Counted from the stretch's first letter, positions 16,953 through 26,482 are shown. The stretch is DNA of 64,000 nucleotides from Janthinobacterium sp. 64 (GCF_002813325.1 NZ_PHUG01000001.1:62001-126000), one strand, 5' to 3'. The notes: generated by a model not told the origin, from the letters alone. Numbers and translations: made by a program.

Positions 16953-17558
16953 ATGGCAGGAAGACCGAGGGAATTTGACCGCGCGCTGGCGCTGGAAAAA
17001 GCGCGCGACGCGTTCTGGACGCGCGGCTACGAAGGCGTGTCGATGGCCGACCTGGTGGCGGCGCTGGGCATCGCCTCGGCGCGCATCTATGCGGCGTTCG
17101 GCTCGAAGGAGCAGCTGTTCCGCGAAGCCGTGGAACTGTATGAGACGGGCGAGGGCGCATTTGCCGTGCACGCGCTGGCCGCCAGCCTGAATGTGCGCGA
17201 CGCGGTGGCGCGCATGCTGGAAGAAGCCGTGCGGCTGTACACGCGCAGCGGCCAGCCGCAAGGCTGCATGGTGGTCACGGCCGCCACGAACACGAGCGCG
17301 GACAACGCGGGCATCGCCGACTGGCTGGCGCAGCACCGCCGCGCGCGCACGCAGGCCGTCATCGAGCGCCTGCGCGCGGCGCAGCTGGCAGGGGAATTAA
17401 AGGGAGACGCGGACGTGCAGGCGCTGGGCGACTATTATGCGGCGCTGCTGCATGGCTTGTCGGTGCAGGCGCGCGACGGCATCCCGGCCGAACGGCTGCT
17501 GGCGTTGATTCAGCCGGCGATGGCGCCGCTGGCGCTGGCCTCCCAGGCTACCTTGTAG
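16953..17558 (+). CDS. TetR/AcrR family transcriptional regulator
   Basis: A 201-aa regulator. The N-terminal HTH is at about residues 10-55 ('EKARDAFWTRGYEGVSMADLVAALGIASARIYAAFGSKEQLF'), with a helical ligand domain behind it. AGAGG lies 6 nt before the ATG at 16953; another ATG lies two codons upstream at 16947. It is divergent from the isomerase/hydrolase operon and most likely represses it through the palindrome at 16827-16842. The inducer is unknown. Confidence 0.9.
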   Translation: MAGRPREFDRALALEKARDAFWTRGYEGVSMADLVAALGIASARIYAAFGSKEQLFREAVELYETGEGAFAVHALAASLNVRDAVARMLEEAVRLYTRSGQPQGCMVVTAATNTSADNAGIADWLAQHRRARTQAVIERLRAAQLAGELKGDADVQALGDYYAALLHGLSVQARDGIPAERLLALIQPAMAPLALASQATL

Positions 17559-17570
17559 ATAGTCGCAGGT

Positions 17571-17942
17571 TTATGTCTTGACGTCGATCAGGCTGCCCAG
17601 CGCCTGGTCGGCCGCCTTGACGACATTCGCCGACAAATTAAAACCGGCTTTGTAGACGAGGTTGTCCGTCAGTTCGGACGCCAGACCGACGCCGTTCGGC
17701 CGGCTTTCGGCTGCCTTGGCCGCATTCGCATTGGCGCCGCTGACGCTTTCGCTGGCGGCCAGCTTGCGCCCTTCGACGGAGAGCGTCACGCCTGTGCCGG
17801 CCGGGCTGGCTTCCTGGAACTGGGCTTGTTGCGGCTGGAAGCCCGGCGTATTTGCATTGGCGATATTGTTGGCGGACACATCCAGCGCGCGCTGGTTGGC
17901 GGTCAGCCCCGAGGTACCGGTGGTGAGGGCGGAGATGGACAT
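17571..17942 (-). CDS. Flagellar basal-body rod-like protein (FlgC/FlgB family), stand-alone
   Basis: A 123-aa protein that begins with the flagellar rod/hook N-terminal motif ('LTTGTSGLTANQRALDVSANNIANANTPGF'). It ends with the amphipathic C-terminal helix typical of the same axial proteins ('NLSANVVKAADQALGSLIDV'). FlgC is about 135 aa, so the length is close. No other flagellar gene is adjacent, so it is probably a paralogue rather than the rod gene of the main cluster. A small convergent gap separates it from the TetR gene. Confidence 0.7.
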   Translation of the reverse strand: MSISALTTGTSGLTANQRALDVSANNIANANTPGFQPQQAQFQEASPAGTGVTLSVEGRKLAASESVSGANANAAKAAESRPNGVGLASELTDNLVYKAGFNLSANVVKAADQALGSLIDVKT

Positions 17943-18003
17943 GGCGACTCCTTCAGAATACGCCCAGTTTACTCCTTTCAGCGGGAAAAGTGGCTGATGA
18001 TGC

Positions 18004-19263
18004 TTGCCTCAAAAAATATGTGCATCACGTAATTTTTTTATATTGTTCTGTGGCATTTCACTGTCTAGACTGGCAGGGAAGTCATCCACGGAGTCCGCCA
18101 TTTTCCACCTGCTTCGCCCCATTTGCCTGGGTTTGCTGCTCAGTCTGCCTTGCCTGCCCCTGAAAGCCCAGCTTGTTTCCTCGCGGTTGCCGCTCGATGC
18201 GCGCCTGAACGAGCAAGTCATCATGCTGCCGGCCGGCGACGGCTTGCGCGAAACGCTGGAAACGACGCTGTTCCGGCCCGCCGGCCCCGGCCCGTTTCCC
18301 TTGCTGCTGATGAATCATGGCAAGCAGGCCGGCCCGGCCCGGCTGCAGCAGCGCGAGCGCTTCATCTATATGGCCACGGAATTCGTGCGCCGCGGCTATG
18401 CCGTAATGCTGCCCATGCGCGCCGGCTTTGCCCGTTCCACGGGCGCCTACCGCGATGTCGGCTGCGACATGCTGGGCAACGCCCAAGGCCAGGCGCGCGA
18501 CATGCTGGCCGCGCTCGCATATGCGCGCCGCCAGAGCTGGGTCGACCCGCAACGCATCGTCGTCGCGGGCCAGTCGTATGGCGGCATGGCGGCGCTGGCG
18601 CTGGCCACGCGGGTGGTGCCCGGCGTGCGCGGTGTGCTCAATTTTTCCGGCGGCCTGCGCGTTGACATGCCCGGCTGCGACTGGCAAGCGGCGCTGGCCA
18701 AGTCCTTCGCCACGATGGGCGCCTACAATCACATTCCCAGTCTGTGGCTGTATGGCGCCAACGACTCGTATTTCGGGCCGGCGCTGGCGCGGCGCCTGTT
18801 TCGCTCTTTCACGGGTTCCGGCGGGCAGGCGGAACTGGTCGCGTATGGCCCGTTCAAGCGCGACGCCCACCTGACTCTGGGCAGCCGCGATGGGGTGGCC
18901 GTGTGGCTGCCCGCCACGGAGCGCTTCCTGCAGAAAATCGGCATGCCGGTGCGCCAGGTCTACCGCGTGTCTGATGCGCCGTCGCCGCCGGCCACGCATT
19001 TCGCGCCGCAGGACGATATCGCCGCCGTGCCGTATCTGGAAGAGCAGGGCCGCGCGGCCTACCGCGACTTCCTGGAGAAAACCGCGCCGCGCGCCTTTGC
19101 CCTGTCGGCCAGCGGCGCCTGGGGCTGGGCCGAGGAGGGCGAAAGCCCCGACGTGCGCGCGCTCGCTTCGTGCCAGCGGCGCAGCAGCCTGCCGTGCCAG
19201 TTGTATTCGGTCGATGAAAGCGTTGTTTGGCCGGGCGCGAGCGCCGCCGGCGGTGCGCAATAG
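18004..19263 (+). CDS. Secreted alpha/beta hydrolase (CocE/DLH-like)
   Basis: An alpha/beta hydrolase of about 390-420 aa. An export signal is visible ('LLRPICLGLLLSLPCLPLKAQ'). The domain has 'PLLLMNHGKQAG', the elbow GQSYGGM and 'LYGANDSYFGP' for the acid residue, as in dienelactone-hydrolase/prolyl-oligopeptidase-type enzymes. No ATG occurs in frame before the signal peptide. The first possible start is a TTG at 18004 without a ribosome site. An ATT at 18100, after GGAG with a 6-nt gap, would give a textbook signal peptide. The start is therefore uncertain; substrate unknown. Confidence 0.75.
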   Translation: MPQKICASRNFFILFCGISLSRLAGKSSTESAIFHLLRPICLGLLLSLPCLPLKAQLVSSRLPLDARLNEQVIMLPAGDGLRETLETTLFRPAGPGPFPLLLMNHGKQAGPARLQQRERFIYMATEFVRRGYAVMLPMRAGFARSTGAYRDVGCDMLGNAQGQARDMLAALAYARRQSWVDPQRIVVAGQSYGGMAALALATRVVPGVRGVLNFSGGLRVDMPGCDWQAALAKSFATMGAYNHIPSLWLYGANDSYFGPALARRLFRSFTGSGGQAELVAYGPFKRDAHLTLGSRDGVAVWLPATERFLQKIGMPVRQVYRVSDAPSPPATHFAPQDDIAAVPYLEEQGRAAYRDFLEKTAPRAFALSASGAWGWAEEGESPDVRALASCQRRSSLPCQLYSVDESVVWPGASAAGGAQ

Positions 19264-19374
19264 GCTGCCGCGCACGATAGTTGTCGCCGAAACGGGGGAT
19301 GGGCGAATATACTAGGGGAAAAGGGAGGCGTTGCGCTTCCCGTCCGCCCTTATCATCAGCGAGAATTCACCCTT

Positions 19375-20835
19375 ATGGCGTCATCCCCAGAAAACCTCAG
19401 CATGGCCGTGTTTTGCGACTTCGAGAACGTCGCGCTCGGCGTGCGAGATGCAAATTACGAAAAATTCGATATCAAGCCCATCCTCGAACGCTTGCTGCTC
19501 AAGGGCAGCATCGTTGTCAAGAAGGCATATTGCGACTGGGACCGTTATAAAAGTTTCAAGGGCACCATGCATGAGGCGAACTTCGAACTGATCGAAATTC
19601 CCCACGTGCGCCAGTCCGGCAAGAATTCGGCCGACATCCGCCTGGTGGTCGATGCACTGGACCTGTGCTACACCAAGGCCCACGTCAACACCTTCGTCAT
19701 CATCAGTGGCGATTCCGATTTTTCGCCTCTCGTGTCGAAACTGCGCGAAAACGCCAAGCAGGTGATCGGCGTGGGCGTGAAGCAGTCGACTTCCGACCTG
19801 CTGGTGGCGAACTGCGACGAATTCATTTTCTACGATGACCTGGTGCGCGAGAGCCGCCGCACGGCCGCCAAGCGCGACGCGCGCGAAACCCCGGCCGCCA
19901 AGCGTTCGCCCGACGAAGAAGTGCGCCGCAAGGAAAAATACGAGTCGCGCAAGACGGAAGCGATCGAGATGGCCGTTGCCACCTTCGATGCGCTGGTGTC
20001 CGAACGTGGCGACAGCGGCAAGATCTGGGCCTCGATGCTGAAAGAAGCGATCAAGCGCCGCAAGCCCGACTTCAGCGAGTCGTATTACGGTTTCCGCACC
20101 TTCGGCAACCTGCTGGAAGAAGCGCAGACGCGCGGCTTGCTGGAATTTGGCCGCGATGAAAAATCGGGCGCGTACGTCTATCGCAGCAGCGGCCTGGTGC
20201 CTGTCGCCGCGCCCGTGAACGGGGAAGTCGCCAGCGAAGCCATCGTCACCGGCGACACCGGCGCGACGGCGGAAGAGGGCAACGGCCGCGAAGGCGGCAG
20301 CCGCCGCGATTCGCGCCGCAATGGCCGTGGCGGCCGCAAGCAGAACGAGCAGCGCCGCAGCGAGTCCGCGCCACAGGCCTTCGTGCCCGTGGCCGAGGCC
20401 GAATCGGCTGTCATCGAGCAGTATGCGCCGGCGCCGCAGCCGGAAGTGCTGCACGAGGTGGCCGAAGCGGTAGCCGAGGAAGGCAACGCCAAGCGCGGTT
20501 CGCGCCGCAATGGCCGTGGCGGCCGCAAGAATGGCGATGGCGCCCGTGAAGCGCGCGCCGAAGTTGTCGAAGTCGAGGTAGCGCCGGTGGTGGAAGCCAT
20601 GCCTGAGCCTGTGCCTGAGCCGGTAGTGGAAGCCAAGCCGAAGGCCAAGCCGCGCACGCCGGCCCGCAAGGCGGCAGCGGCGAAGAAGCCGGCCAAGAAG
20701 GCGGCTGAGGCGGTAGTGGAAGTCATCGAGCCTGCGCCGGTGGAAGTCGCTCCTGTCGTTGAAGACAAGCCGGCCAAGGCGCCGCGCAAGACGCCTGCAC
20801 GCCGTCCTGCACGCAAGAAGGCGGAAGACGCTTGA
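19375..20835 (+). CDS. NYN-domain ribonuclease-like protein with LOTUS/OST-HTH domain
   Basis: A 486-aa protein. The N-terminal NYN (LabA/DUF88, PIN-like) domain covers about residues 10-160 with the acidic pattern 'CDFENV', 'KNSADIRLVVDALD' and 'ISGDSDFSPLV'. An OST-HTH/LOTUS-type RNA-binding domain follows at about residues 195-275 ('DSGKIWASMLKEAIKRRKPDFSESYYGFRTFGNLL'). The last 200 residues are low-complexity Ala/Lys/Arg/Pro-rich, with two 'RRNGRGGRK' blocks likely to bind RNA. NYN proteins are Mg-dependent RNases or RNA-binding proteins. A TATACT -10-like element lies at about 19308. A palindromic repeat follows the stop. Confidence 0.85.
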   Translation: MASSPENLSMAVFCDFENVALGVRDANYEKFDIKPILERLLLKGSIVVKKAYCDWDRYKSFKGTMHEANFELIEIPHVRQSGKNSADIRLVVDALDLCYTKAHVNTFVIISGDSDFSPLVSKLRENAKQVIGVGVKQSTSDLLVANCDEFIFYDDLVRESRRTAAKRDARETPAAKRSPDEEVRRKEKYESRKTEAIEMAVATFDALVSERGDSGKIWASMLKEAIKRRKPDFSESYYGFRTFGNLLEEAQTRGLLEFGRDEKSGAYVYRSSGLVPVAAPVNGEVASEAIVTGDTGATAEEGNGREGGSRRDSRRNGRGGRKQNEQRRSESAPQAFVPVAEAESAVIEQYAPAPQPEVLHEVAEAVAEEGNAKRGSRRNGRGGRKNGDGAREARAEVVEVEVAPVVEAMPEPVPEPVVEAKPKAKPRTPARKAAAAKKPAKKAAEAVVEVIEPAPVEVAPVVEDKPAKAPRKTPARRPARKKAEDA

Positions 20836-20857
20836 TTGAAACCCGCAGCGTAAGGCT

Positions 20858-20884
20858 GGGGTCAGACCCGACGGGTCTGACCCC
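20858..20884. repeat. REP-like palindrome (GGGGTCAGACCC / GGGTCTGACCCC)
   Basis: Two 12-bp perfect arms around a 3-bp centre, 22 bp after the NYN stop. The GGGGTCAGACCC element is scattered in intergenic regions of Oxalobacteraceae genomes (my recollection, not checked here). It could also terminate transcription, though no T tract follows. Confidence 0.65.
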
Positions 20885-20920
20885 GGGTGTCTGTTGCGTC
20901 TTGGCAAAGCGGTGTTAAGC

Positions 20921-21538
20921 ATGTACCACGGCGAACGCTTCAACAGCATTTCCCATGTGGTGGGCGCCGCGCTGGCGGCCATCGGTGGTGTCATCCTGAT
21001 CGTCGCGGCGGCCCGCACGGGCGACCCGTGGAAAATTGTCAGCTGCAGCGTGTATGCGGTCATGCTGCTGACCTTGTACCTCACGTCCACCCTGTACCAC
21101 AGCGTGCGCGGCAAGGCCAAGGCCGTGCTGCAGCGCCTCGACCACTGCGCCATCTATCTGCTCATCGCGGGAACCTATACACCGTTCATGCTGGTGACCC
21201 TGCGCGGGCCGTGGGGCTGGTCGCTGTTCGGCGTCGTCTGGAGCCTGGCCCTGTTTGGCATCGTGCAGGAATATGTGTACGCGAAAGGCGCGCGCATATT
21301 GTCGCTGGTGATATACGTGGCCATGGGCTGGCTGATCGTCATCGGCATCAAGCCGCTCTTGGCGGCGCTCGAGTGGAACGGTTTCCTGTGGCTGGTGGCG
21401 GGCGGGCTGTGCTACACGGGCGGCATCGCTTTCTACGCCACCGACCACAAGCTGCGCCATGGCCACGGCATCTGGCACCTGTTCGTGCTGGCCGGCAGTA
21501 GCTGTCATTTTATCGCCATTTTGTTCTACGTTGCCTGA
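20921..21538 (+). CDS. Hemolysin III family membrane protein (TrhA/YqfA-like)
   Basis: A 205-aa integral membrane protein of the PAQR/hemolysin III family with seven hydrophobic segments. It has the conserved 'SISHVVGAALA' in TM1, 'STLYHS', 'DHCAIYLLIAGTYTPF' and 'HLFVLAGSSCHFIAI'; the Ser/His/Asp/His residues form the family's metal site. In other bacteria such proteins affect membrane lipid homeostasis; the name does not imply a toxin. The ATG at 20921 is chosen over an upstream TTG. Confidence 0.9.
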   Translation: MYHGERFNSISHVVGAALAAIGGVILIVAAARTGDPWKIVSCSVYAVMLLTLYLTSTLYHSVRGKAKAVLQRLDHCAIYLLIAGTYTPFMLVTLRGPWGWSLFGVVWSLALFGIVQEYVYAKGARILSLVIYVAMGWLIVIGIKPLLAALEWNGFLWLVAGGLCYTGGIAFYATDHKLRHGHGIWHLFVLAGSSCHFIAILFYVA

Positions 21539-21607
21539 CGTAGCCGCTCGCCCTCACTGTTGCCGTGATTCCATTATAATGCCCCGATCTGTGAAACAAG
21601 GGCAAGA

Positions 21608-22489
21608 ATGGACATCAACTCGGACGACCTGAAAATCTTCGTCACCGTCATCGACAGCGGCACCCTGAGCGCGGCCGCCGTGCACCTGGGGCAAACCACC
21701 TCGGGCGTCAGCCGCGCCCTGTCGCGCCTGGAAGACAAGCTGGCCACCTCGCTGTTGACGCGCACCACGCGGCGCATGGAGCTGACGGAAGAGGGGCAGC
21801 TGTTCCTCGACAAGGCGCGCGCCATCCTCGCTTCGATGGAGGATGTGGAGGAATCGATCCGCATCCGCCGCCAGAAGCCGGCCGGGCGCCTGTCCGTCGA
21901 TGCCGCCTCGCCCTTCATGCTCCATTGCGTGGTGCCCCACGTGGCCGAGTTTCGCGCCATGTACCCGGACATCCGCCTGGAGCTGACCAGCAACGACCAG
22001 ATCGCCGACCTGCTCGAGCACCGCACCGACATCGCCATCCGCATCGGCGCTCTGGTCGACTCGACCCTGCATGCGCGCCCGCTCAGTGCCAGCCCGCTGC
22101 ACGTGCTGGCCACGCCCGCCTACCTGGCGCGCCACGGCACGCCCGCCACGCCGGAAGCGCTGTCCGGCCATGCGCTGCTGGGCTTTGCGCAATATGAACT
22201 GGGGAATAACTGGCCGCTGCGCCACGAAGCGGGCAACAGCCTGCAGATCGTGCCCGCGCTGGCCGCTTCCAGCGGCGAAACCCTGCGCCAGCTGGCCCTG
22301 CACGACCAGGGCATCGTCTGCCTGTCCGACTTCATGACAAAGGACGACATCGCGGCCGGCCGCCTGGTGCAGGTGCTGCAGCCGTTTTATACGGGCTACC
22401 GGCAGCAGATCCACGCCGTCTACTACCGCAATACGCAGCTGGCGCAGCGCATCAGCTGCTTCCTCGAATTCCTGCAGCAGAAGCTGTAA
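21608..22489 (+). CDS. LysR family transcriptional regulator
   Basis: A 293-aa LTTR. The N-terminal winged HTH is at about residues 5-65 ('DLKIFVTVIDSGTLSAAAVHLGQTTSGVSRALSRLEDKL'), then the linker helix and a periplasmic-binding-like effector domain. It is of the DhcR/YafC-like type ('RRQKPAGRLSVDAASPFML'). A TATAAT at 21575-21580 is a likely -10. No divergent target gene is adjacent, so the regulon is unknown. It converges with the GGDEF/EAL gene. Confidence 0.9.
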   Translation: MDINSDDLKIFVTVIDSGTLSAAAVHLGQTTSGVSRALSRLEDKLATSLLTRTTRRMELTEEGQLFLDKARAILASMEDVEESIRIRRQKPAGRLSVDAASPFMLHCVVPHVAEFRAMYPDIRLELTSNDQIADLLEHRTDIAIRIGALVDSTLHARPLSASPLHVLATPAYLARHGTPATPEALSGHALLGFAQYELGNNWPLRHEAGNSLQIVPALAASSGETLRQLALHDQGIVCLSDFMTKDDIAAGRLVQVLQPFYTGYRQQIHAVYYRNTQLAQRISCFLEFLQQKL

Positions 22490-22505
22490 GGCCCGCGCCG
22501 TACGC

Positions 22506-25391
22506 TCAGGCCAGGGCGCCGGTATCGTGGATGGCCGCCCGCAGCAGCGCTTCCACCTCGTGCGCCGGCAGCGGGTGGCTGAAGTAATAGCCTTGCGCTT
22601 CGTCGCAGCCGTGCTGGCGCAGGTAGTCCAGCTGTTCCGCCGTTTCCACGCCTTCGGCCACCACGCGCAGCTTCAGATTGTGCGCCAGGGCGATGATGGA
22701 GACGACGATGGCCGCGTCGTCCGCGTCGCGCGCCACGTCGCCGACGAAACTGCGGTCGATCTTCAGCACGTCGATGGGGAAGGTGCGCAGGTAGGCGAAG
22801 CTGGAATAGCCGGTGCCGAAGTCGTCGATCGACAGCTGTACCCCCAGCGCCTTCATGTCGTGCAACTGGCTGACGGCCAGCGCCACGTCGTGCATGAACA
22901 GGCTTTCCGTCAGTTCCAGTTCCAGGCAGGCGGGCGGCAGGCCCGTTTCCAGCAGCACTTCGGCGATCGAGGCGACCAGATTCGGCTCGTTGAACTGGCG
23001 CGCCGACAGGTTCACGGCCAGGCGCAAGGTGTCGAGTCCCGCCGCATGCCAGCGCTTCACCTGCGCGCACGCTTCGCGCATGACCCAGGCGCCGATCGGC
23101 ACGATCAGGCCCGTGTCTTCGGCCAGCGCGATGAAGCGCTGCGGCGCCACCATGCCCAGTTCCGGGTGCTGCCAGCGCAGCAGCGCTTCCACGCCGACGA
23201 TGCGTCCGCTGGCCAGGTCCACCTGCGGCTGGTAATGCAGCACGAACTGCTCGCGTTCGAGCGCGTTGCGCAGCGCCGTCTCGATGCGCAGGCGTTCCAG
23301 CGTGGCCTGGTTCATGGCCGTTGTGTAGAACTTGATGTTGTTGCGGCCCTGTTTCTTGGCGCAGTACATGGCGATGTCGGCCTGCTCGATCAGGTTCTGC
23401 GTCTCGCCATGCAAGGTCGCGTCGCCGGGGGCGTCGTAGCGCGACATGTCGTACACGGCCACGCCGATGCTGCAGGTGACGAAAAATTCCTTGCCGTCGA
23501 GTAGTACCGGCTGCGCCACGGCATCCATCACGCGCTGCACGATGGCGCCGCTGAGCACTTCGTCGGCCTGCTCGCACAGGATGGCGACGAATTCGTCGCC
23601 CGACAGGCGCGCCACCGTATCGCTTTCGCGCAGGCTGGCCTGCAGCCGCGTGGCGATGGTTTTCAGCAGCAGGTCGCCGGCCTTGTGGCCCAGGCTGTCG
23701 TTGACGAACTTGAAACGGTCGAGGTCGATCAACAGCACCCACAGGGCCCGGTTCTTGCGGCGCGACAGGGCCATGGCCTGCGCCAGGCGGTCGCGCAGCA
23801 GGGCGCGGTTGGGCAAGCCCGTCAGCACGTCGTGGTGGGCGATGTGCTGGATTTTCTGCTCGGCCAGCTTGCGTTCCGTGATTTCGGACCCTGTGCCCCG
23901 GTAGCCGTGAAATTCGCCCAGCTCGTTGAACAGCGGTTCGCCATTGATGCTGAACCAGCGCAGCTGGCCATCGCGGTCTTTCATCGCATATTCGAGGTTG
24001 GAAAAGGGCAGGTGCGCTTCCAGGTTGGCGATATGCTGCTTGCCCCAGCGCGAATTGCGCATCTCCGGGTTGTTGTCCCAGCGCGTCATGCCGATGAAGC
24101 GTTCCAGCGGCATGTTTGACTTGTCCGTAAAGCCGCCGGTGATGTGGGTGAAGCAGAAGTTGGCATCCTGCTCCCAGTACCAGTCCGAGGACAGGGCCAG
24201 CAGGCGGCGGAAGCGCTTTTCGCTTTCCTGCAGGGCGCGTTCCGTGCGCTGGCGCGCCCGCACGTCGGCGCTGAGCAGTTCATTGCTGCGCTTGAGGTCG
24301 GCCGTGCGCTGTTCCACCAGCAGCTGCACGCGGCGCGAGCGCTGCGTCAGCGATTGCACGAAGGCGGCCGTCAGCGCGCTGAACAGCAAACCCGTGATCA
24401 GGGTGAACAATGAGCCCAGGTGGTCGGCCAGGAAAGGGCGCGGATGGGCCACCACGCGCACATGCCAGGGCCGGCCGGCGGACGTGAAGGCCCGGTCATA
24501 ATGGCTGTGATAGGCAAATCGCAGCCAGCGTGGCAGCGACTCCCAGGCGTCGCCCGCTGCGGCGGCAGGCGCCTGGCCATGCCGGAAGATCAATTGGCGC
24601 GGGTCGGCTTCAGCGTCGGCGTAGACGCTCAGTTCAAGCTGCGGGTCGCCCAGCAGGTCGGCGCCGGCGAGGATTTTCTGCACCAGTTCCCCGGCGCGGA
24701 CGATGGCCGCCGTATCGCCGATCAGCGCCGCGCGCCGTTGCGCCACCGTTTGCAGGGGCGCGCCGTGGCGGTACACGGGATGCACGATGACGAAGCCCTG
24801 CTGTGGCCCCTGGGCCAGGGCCAGCAAGCCGGTGGCGGTGGTCTGGCCGCTGATGATCGCCTGTTCCAGCGCGCGCGCCAGCACGCCGTTCGGGCTGACG
24901 TTCAGGCCGAAGGCGGGGACGTTGCCCTGCAAGGGTTCGAGGTAATCGACCACCAGGTAGCTGGCGCGCGTTGTCGCGGGCACGACGACGCCGTCGTGCA
25001 TTTCGGTCATCGCGTAGTCGGGCACGATGCGCCGCAGCCCGGCCTCGAATGCCGCGCGCTGCGCATGCGGCACGATGCGGTGGAAATTGAAGGCCTGGAT
25101 GAACGGGTGGCGCTGCAGCAGCGGCGTGGTGAAGTCGTGGAACTGTTCGCGCGTGACCGGTACGACGGCGGCAAACAGCTGGTTGGTCGTGGTCAGCACC
25201 TCGACCGCGTCGTCGAGTCCCTGCTCGATGGCGGCCACGCGCGCGCCGGCGCGCTGCTGCAGACTCAGGCTCATTTTGTCGTATTCGAGCTGGCTGATGG
25301 CGGCGAACAGCACGCCGGTGATGCTGACGCCGCAGGCAAGGGTCAGCGCGGCCGCGGCAGAAATCGACAATGGCAGGCGGCCACGCAGCAT
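22506..25391 (-). CDS. CHASE-PAS-GGDEF-EAL c-di-GMP signalling protein
   Basis: A 961-aa membrane sensor. TM1 is near the N-terminus and a CHASE-type periplasmic domain covers about residues 40-300. TM2 is near 330, a coiled coil at 355-395, a PAS domain at 395-515, GGDEF at 525-690 and EAL at 710-950. The GGDEF signature is SGDEF, a variant still active in some proteins. The EAL domain keeps EALLRW, NLSARQF, ELTES, DDFGTGYSSF, KIDRSFV and EGVET, so phosphodiesterase activity is likely. It probably senses a small periplasmic ligand and adjusts c-di-GMP. Confidence 0.92.
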   Translation of the reverse strand: MLRGRLPLSISAAAALTLACGVSITGVLFAAISQLEYDKMSLSLQQRAGARVAAIEQGLDDAVEVLTTTNQLFAAVVPVTREQFHDFTTPLLQRHPFIQAFNFHRIVPHAQRAAFEAGLRRIVPDYAMTEMHDGVVVPATTRASYLVVDYLEPLQGNVPAFGLNVSPNGVLARALEQAIISGQTTATGLLALAQGPQQGFVIVHPVYRHGAPLQTVAQRRAALIGDTAAIVRAGELVQKILAGADLLGDPQLELSVYADAEADPRQLIFRHGQAPAAAAGDAWESLPRWLRFAYHSHYDRAFTSAGRPWHVRVVAHPRPFLADHLGSLFTLITGLLFSALTAAFVQSLTQRSRRVQLLVEQRTADLKRSNELLSADVRARQRTERALQESEKRFRRLLALSSDWYWEQDANFCFTHITGGFTDKSNMPLERFIGMTRWDNNPEMRNSRWGKQHIANLEAHLPFSNLEYAMKDRDGQLRWFSINGEPLFNELGEFHGYRGTGSEITERKLAEQKIQHIAHHDVLTGLPNRALLRDRLAQAMALSRRKNRALWVLLIDLDRFKFVNDSLGHKAGDLLLKTIATRLQASLRESDTVARLSGDEFVAILCEQADEVLSGAIVQRVMDAVAQPVLLDGKEFFVTCSIGVAVYDMSRYDAPGDATLHGETQNLIEQADIAMYCAKKQGRNNIKFYTTAMNQATLERLRIETALRNALEREQFVLHYQPQVDLASGRIVGVEALLRWQHPELGMVAPQRFIALAEDTGLIVPIGAWVMREACAQVKRWHAAGLDTLRLAVNLSARQFNEPNLVASIAEVLLETGLPPACLELELTESLFMHDVALAVSQLHDMKALGVQLSIDDFGTGYSSFAYLRTFPIDVLKIDRSFVGDVARDADDAAIVVSIIALAHNLKLRVVAEGVETAEQLDYLRQHGCDEAQGYYFSHPLPAHEVEALLRAAIHDTGALA

Positions 25392-25545
25392 GTTTTTTCC
25401 TATCTCACTTCATGGATACTTGGATTCGGCGGCGCCTGCCGGCCCCGCGCAGGCCATAGTTTGTCATAAACCACATCCATCATGCTGATTTTGCAGCAAA
25501 TTACTGCCAATAAGCAACAATATCTATGGCCGGGGAAGACGACTT

Positions 25546-26316
25546 TCAGTCGCTGCCCGCGCCTGACCGCCGGCGCAGGCGCCACAACTGCCATGCGGGC
25601 AGCCAGCGGTTCAGGAAACCCAGGCCGCACACGCGCCGCCAGCGCACCAGGCGCACGACACGCAGGGCACGGCCCGCCCCGAGCTTGTCTGGCCTGGCGG
25701 CGAAGACGATGCGGTTGTTGCCGGCAATGCCGGCGAAGTGGCAGACGGCGCCGCGGAAGGTGAGCATCAGGCGCGCCAGCATGGCAGGGTAGTGCTCGTC
25801 ATAACTGAACAGGTTGGCGACCAGCACGCCGCCGGGCAGCAGGGCGCGCAGGCAGTCCGCATAGAAGCGCGCGCTGCCCAGCGCGGGTGGCAGGCCCGTT
25901 TCGTCGTAGCCGTCGAGCAGCAGCACGTCGGCGCAGCCCGGATGCTGGCGGATATAGCTGACGGCGTCCGTTTCGATGATGCGCAGGCGCGCATCGTCGG
26001 GTGGCAGCATGAACTGCTCGCGCAGGGCGATCACGTCGGCGCGCAGTTCCAGCACCGTGATGCGCGCCTCGGGCAGGTGGCGGTGGCAGAATTTCAGCAG
26101 CGAGCCGCCGCCCAGTCCCACCATCAGGATGTGCCGGGGACGCGGTACGAACAGGGTGAAGCACATCATGGCGCGCGCATAGCGCAGCAGCAGATGGTCG
26201 GGGCGCGACAGCAGCATTTCGCTCTGGATCATGCCTGGCTGGAATTCCAGGCGGCGCCGGTCGCCACAGGTATGCACCTGGGGCGCGCACACGGCGGGTA
26301 ATTTGCTATCCGGCAT
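25546..26316 (-). CDS. Spermidine synthase-like protein
   Basis: A 256-aa Rossmann methyltransferase-fold protein of the spermine/spermidine synthase family: 'ILMVGLGGGSLLKFCHRHLPEARITVLELR' is the nucleotide-binding core and 'DVLLLDGYDETGLPPALGSARFYADC' the downstream catalytic-site region. The Asp pair of true SpeE is partly kept, and its N-terminal domain is shortened. Transfer of an aminopropyl group is possible but not certain. The ATG at 26316 is used because upstream sequence is not domain-like. Confidence 0.75.
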   Translation of the reverse strand: MPDSKLPAVCAPQVHTCGDRRRLEFQPGMIQSEMLLSRPDHLLLRYARAMMCFTLFVPRPRHILMVGLGGGSLLKFCHRHLPEARITVLELRADVIALREQFMLPPDDARLRIIETDAVSYIRQHPGCADVLLLDGYDETGLPPALGSARFYADCLRALLPGGVLVANLFSYDEHYPAMLARLMLTFRGAVCHFAGIAGNNRIVFAARPDKLGAGRALRVVRLVRWRRVCGLGFLNRWLPAWQLWRLRRRSGAGSD

Positions 26317-26482
26317 AGGACGACTTCGCTGAGTGGACTGGGGGAGATGCTTTGTTGCATTCAGAGAAATCTGATAAGCTGCCCGTGAGCATACCCGATT
26401 AATCCGCGCCGAGCATGCGTATATGCATATGTACATGACGCGCGGCGGCACGGCCGCGCAGTCGGGCACCATGGAGACAAGC

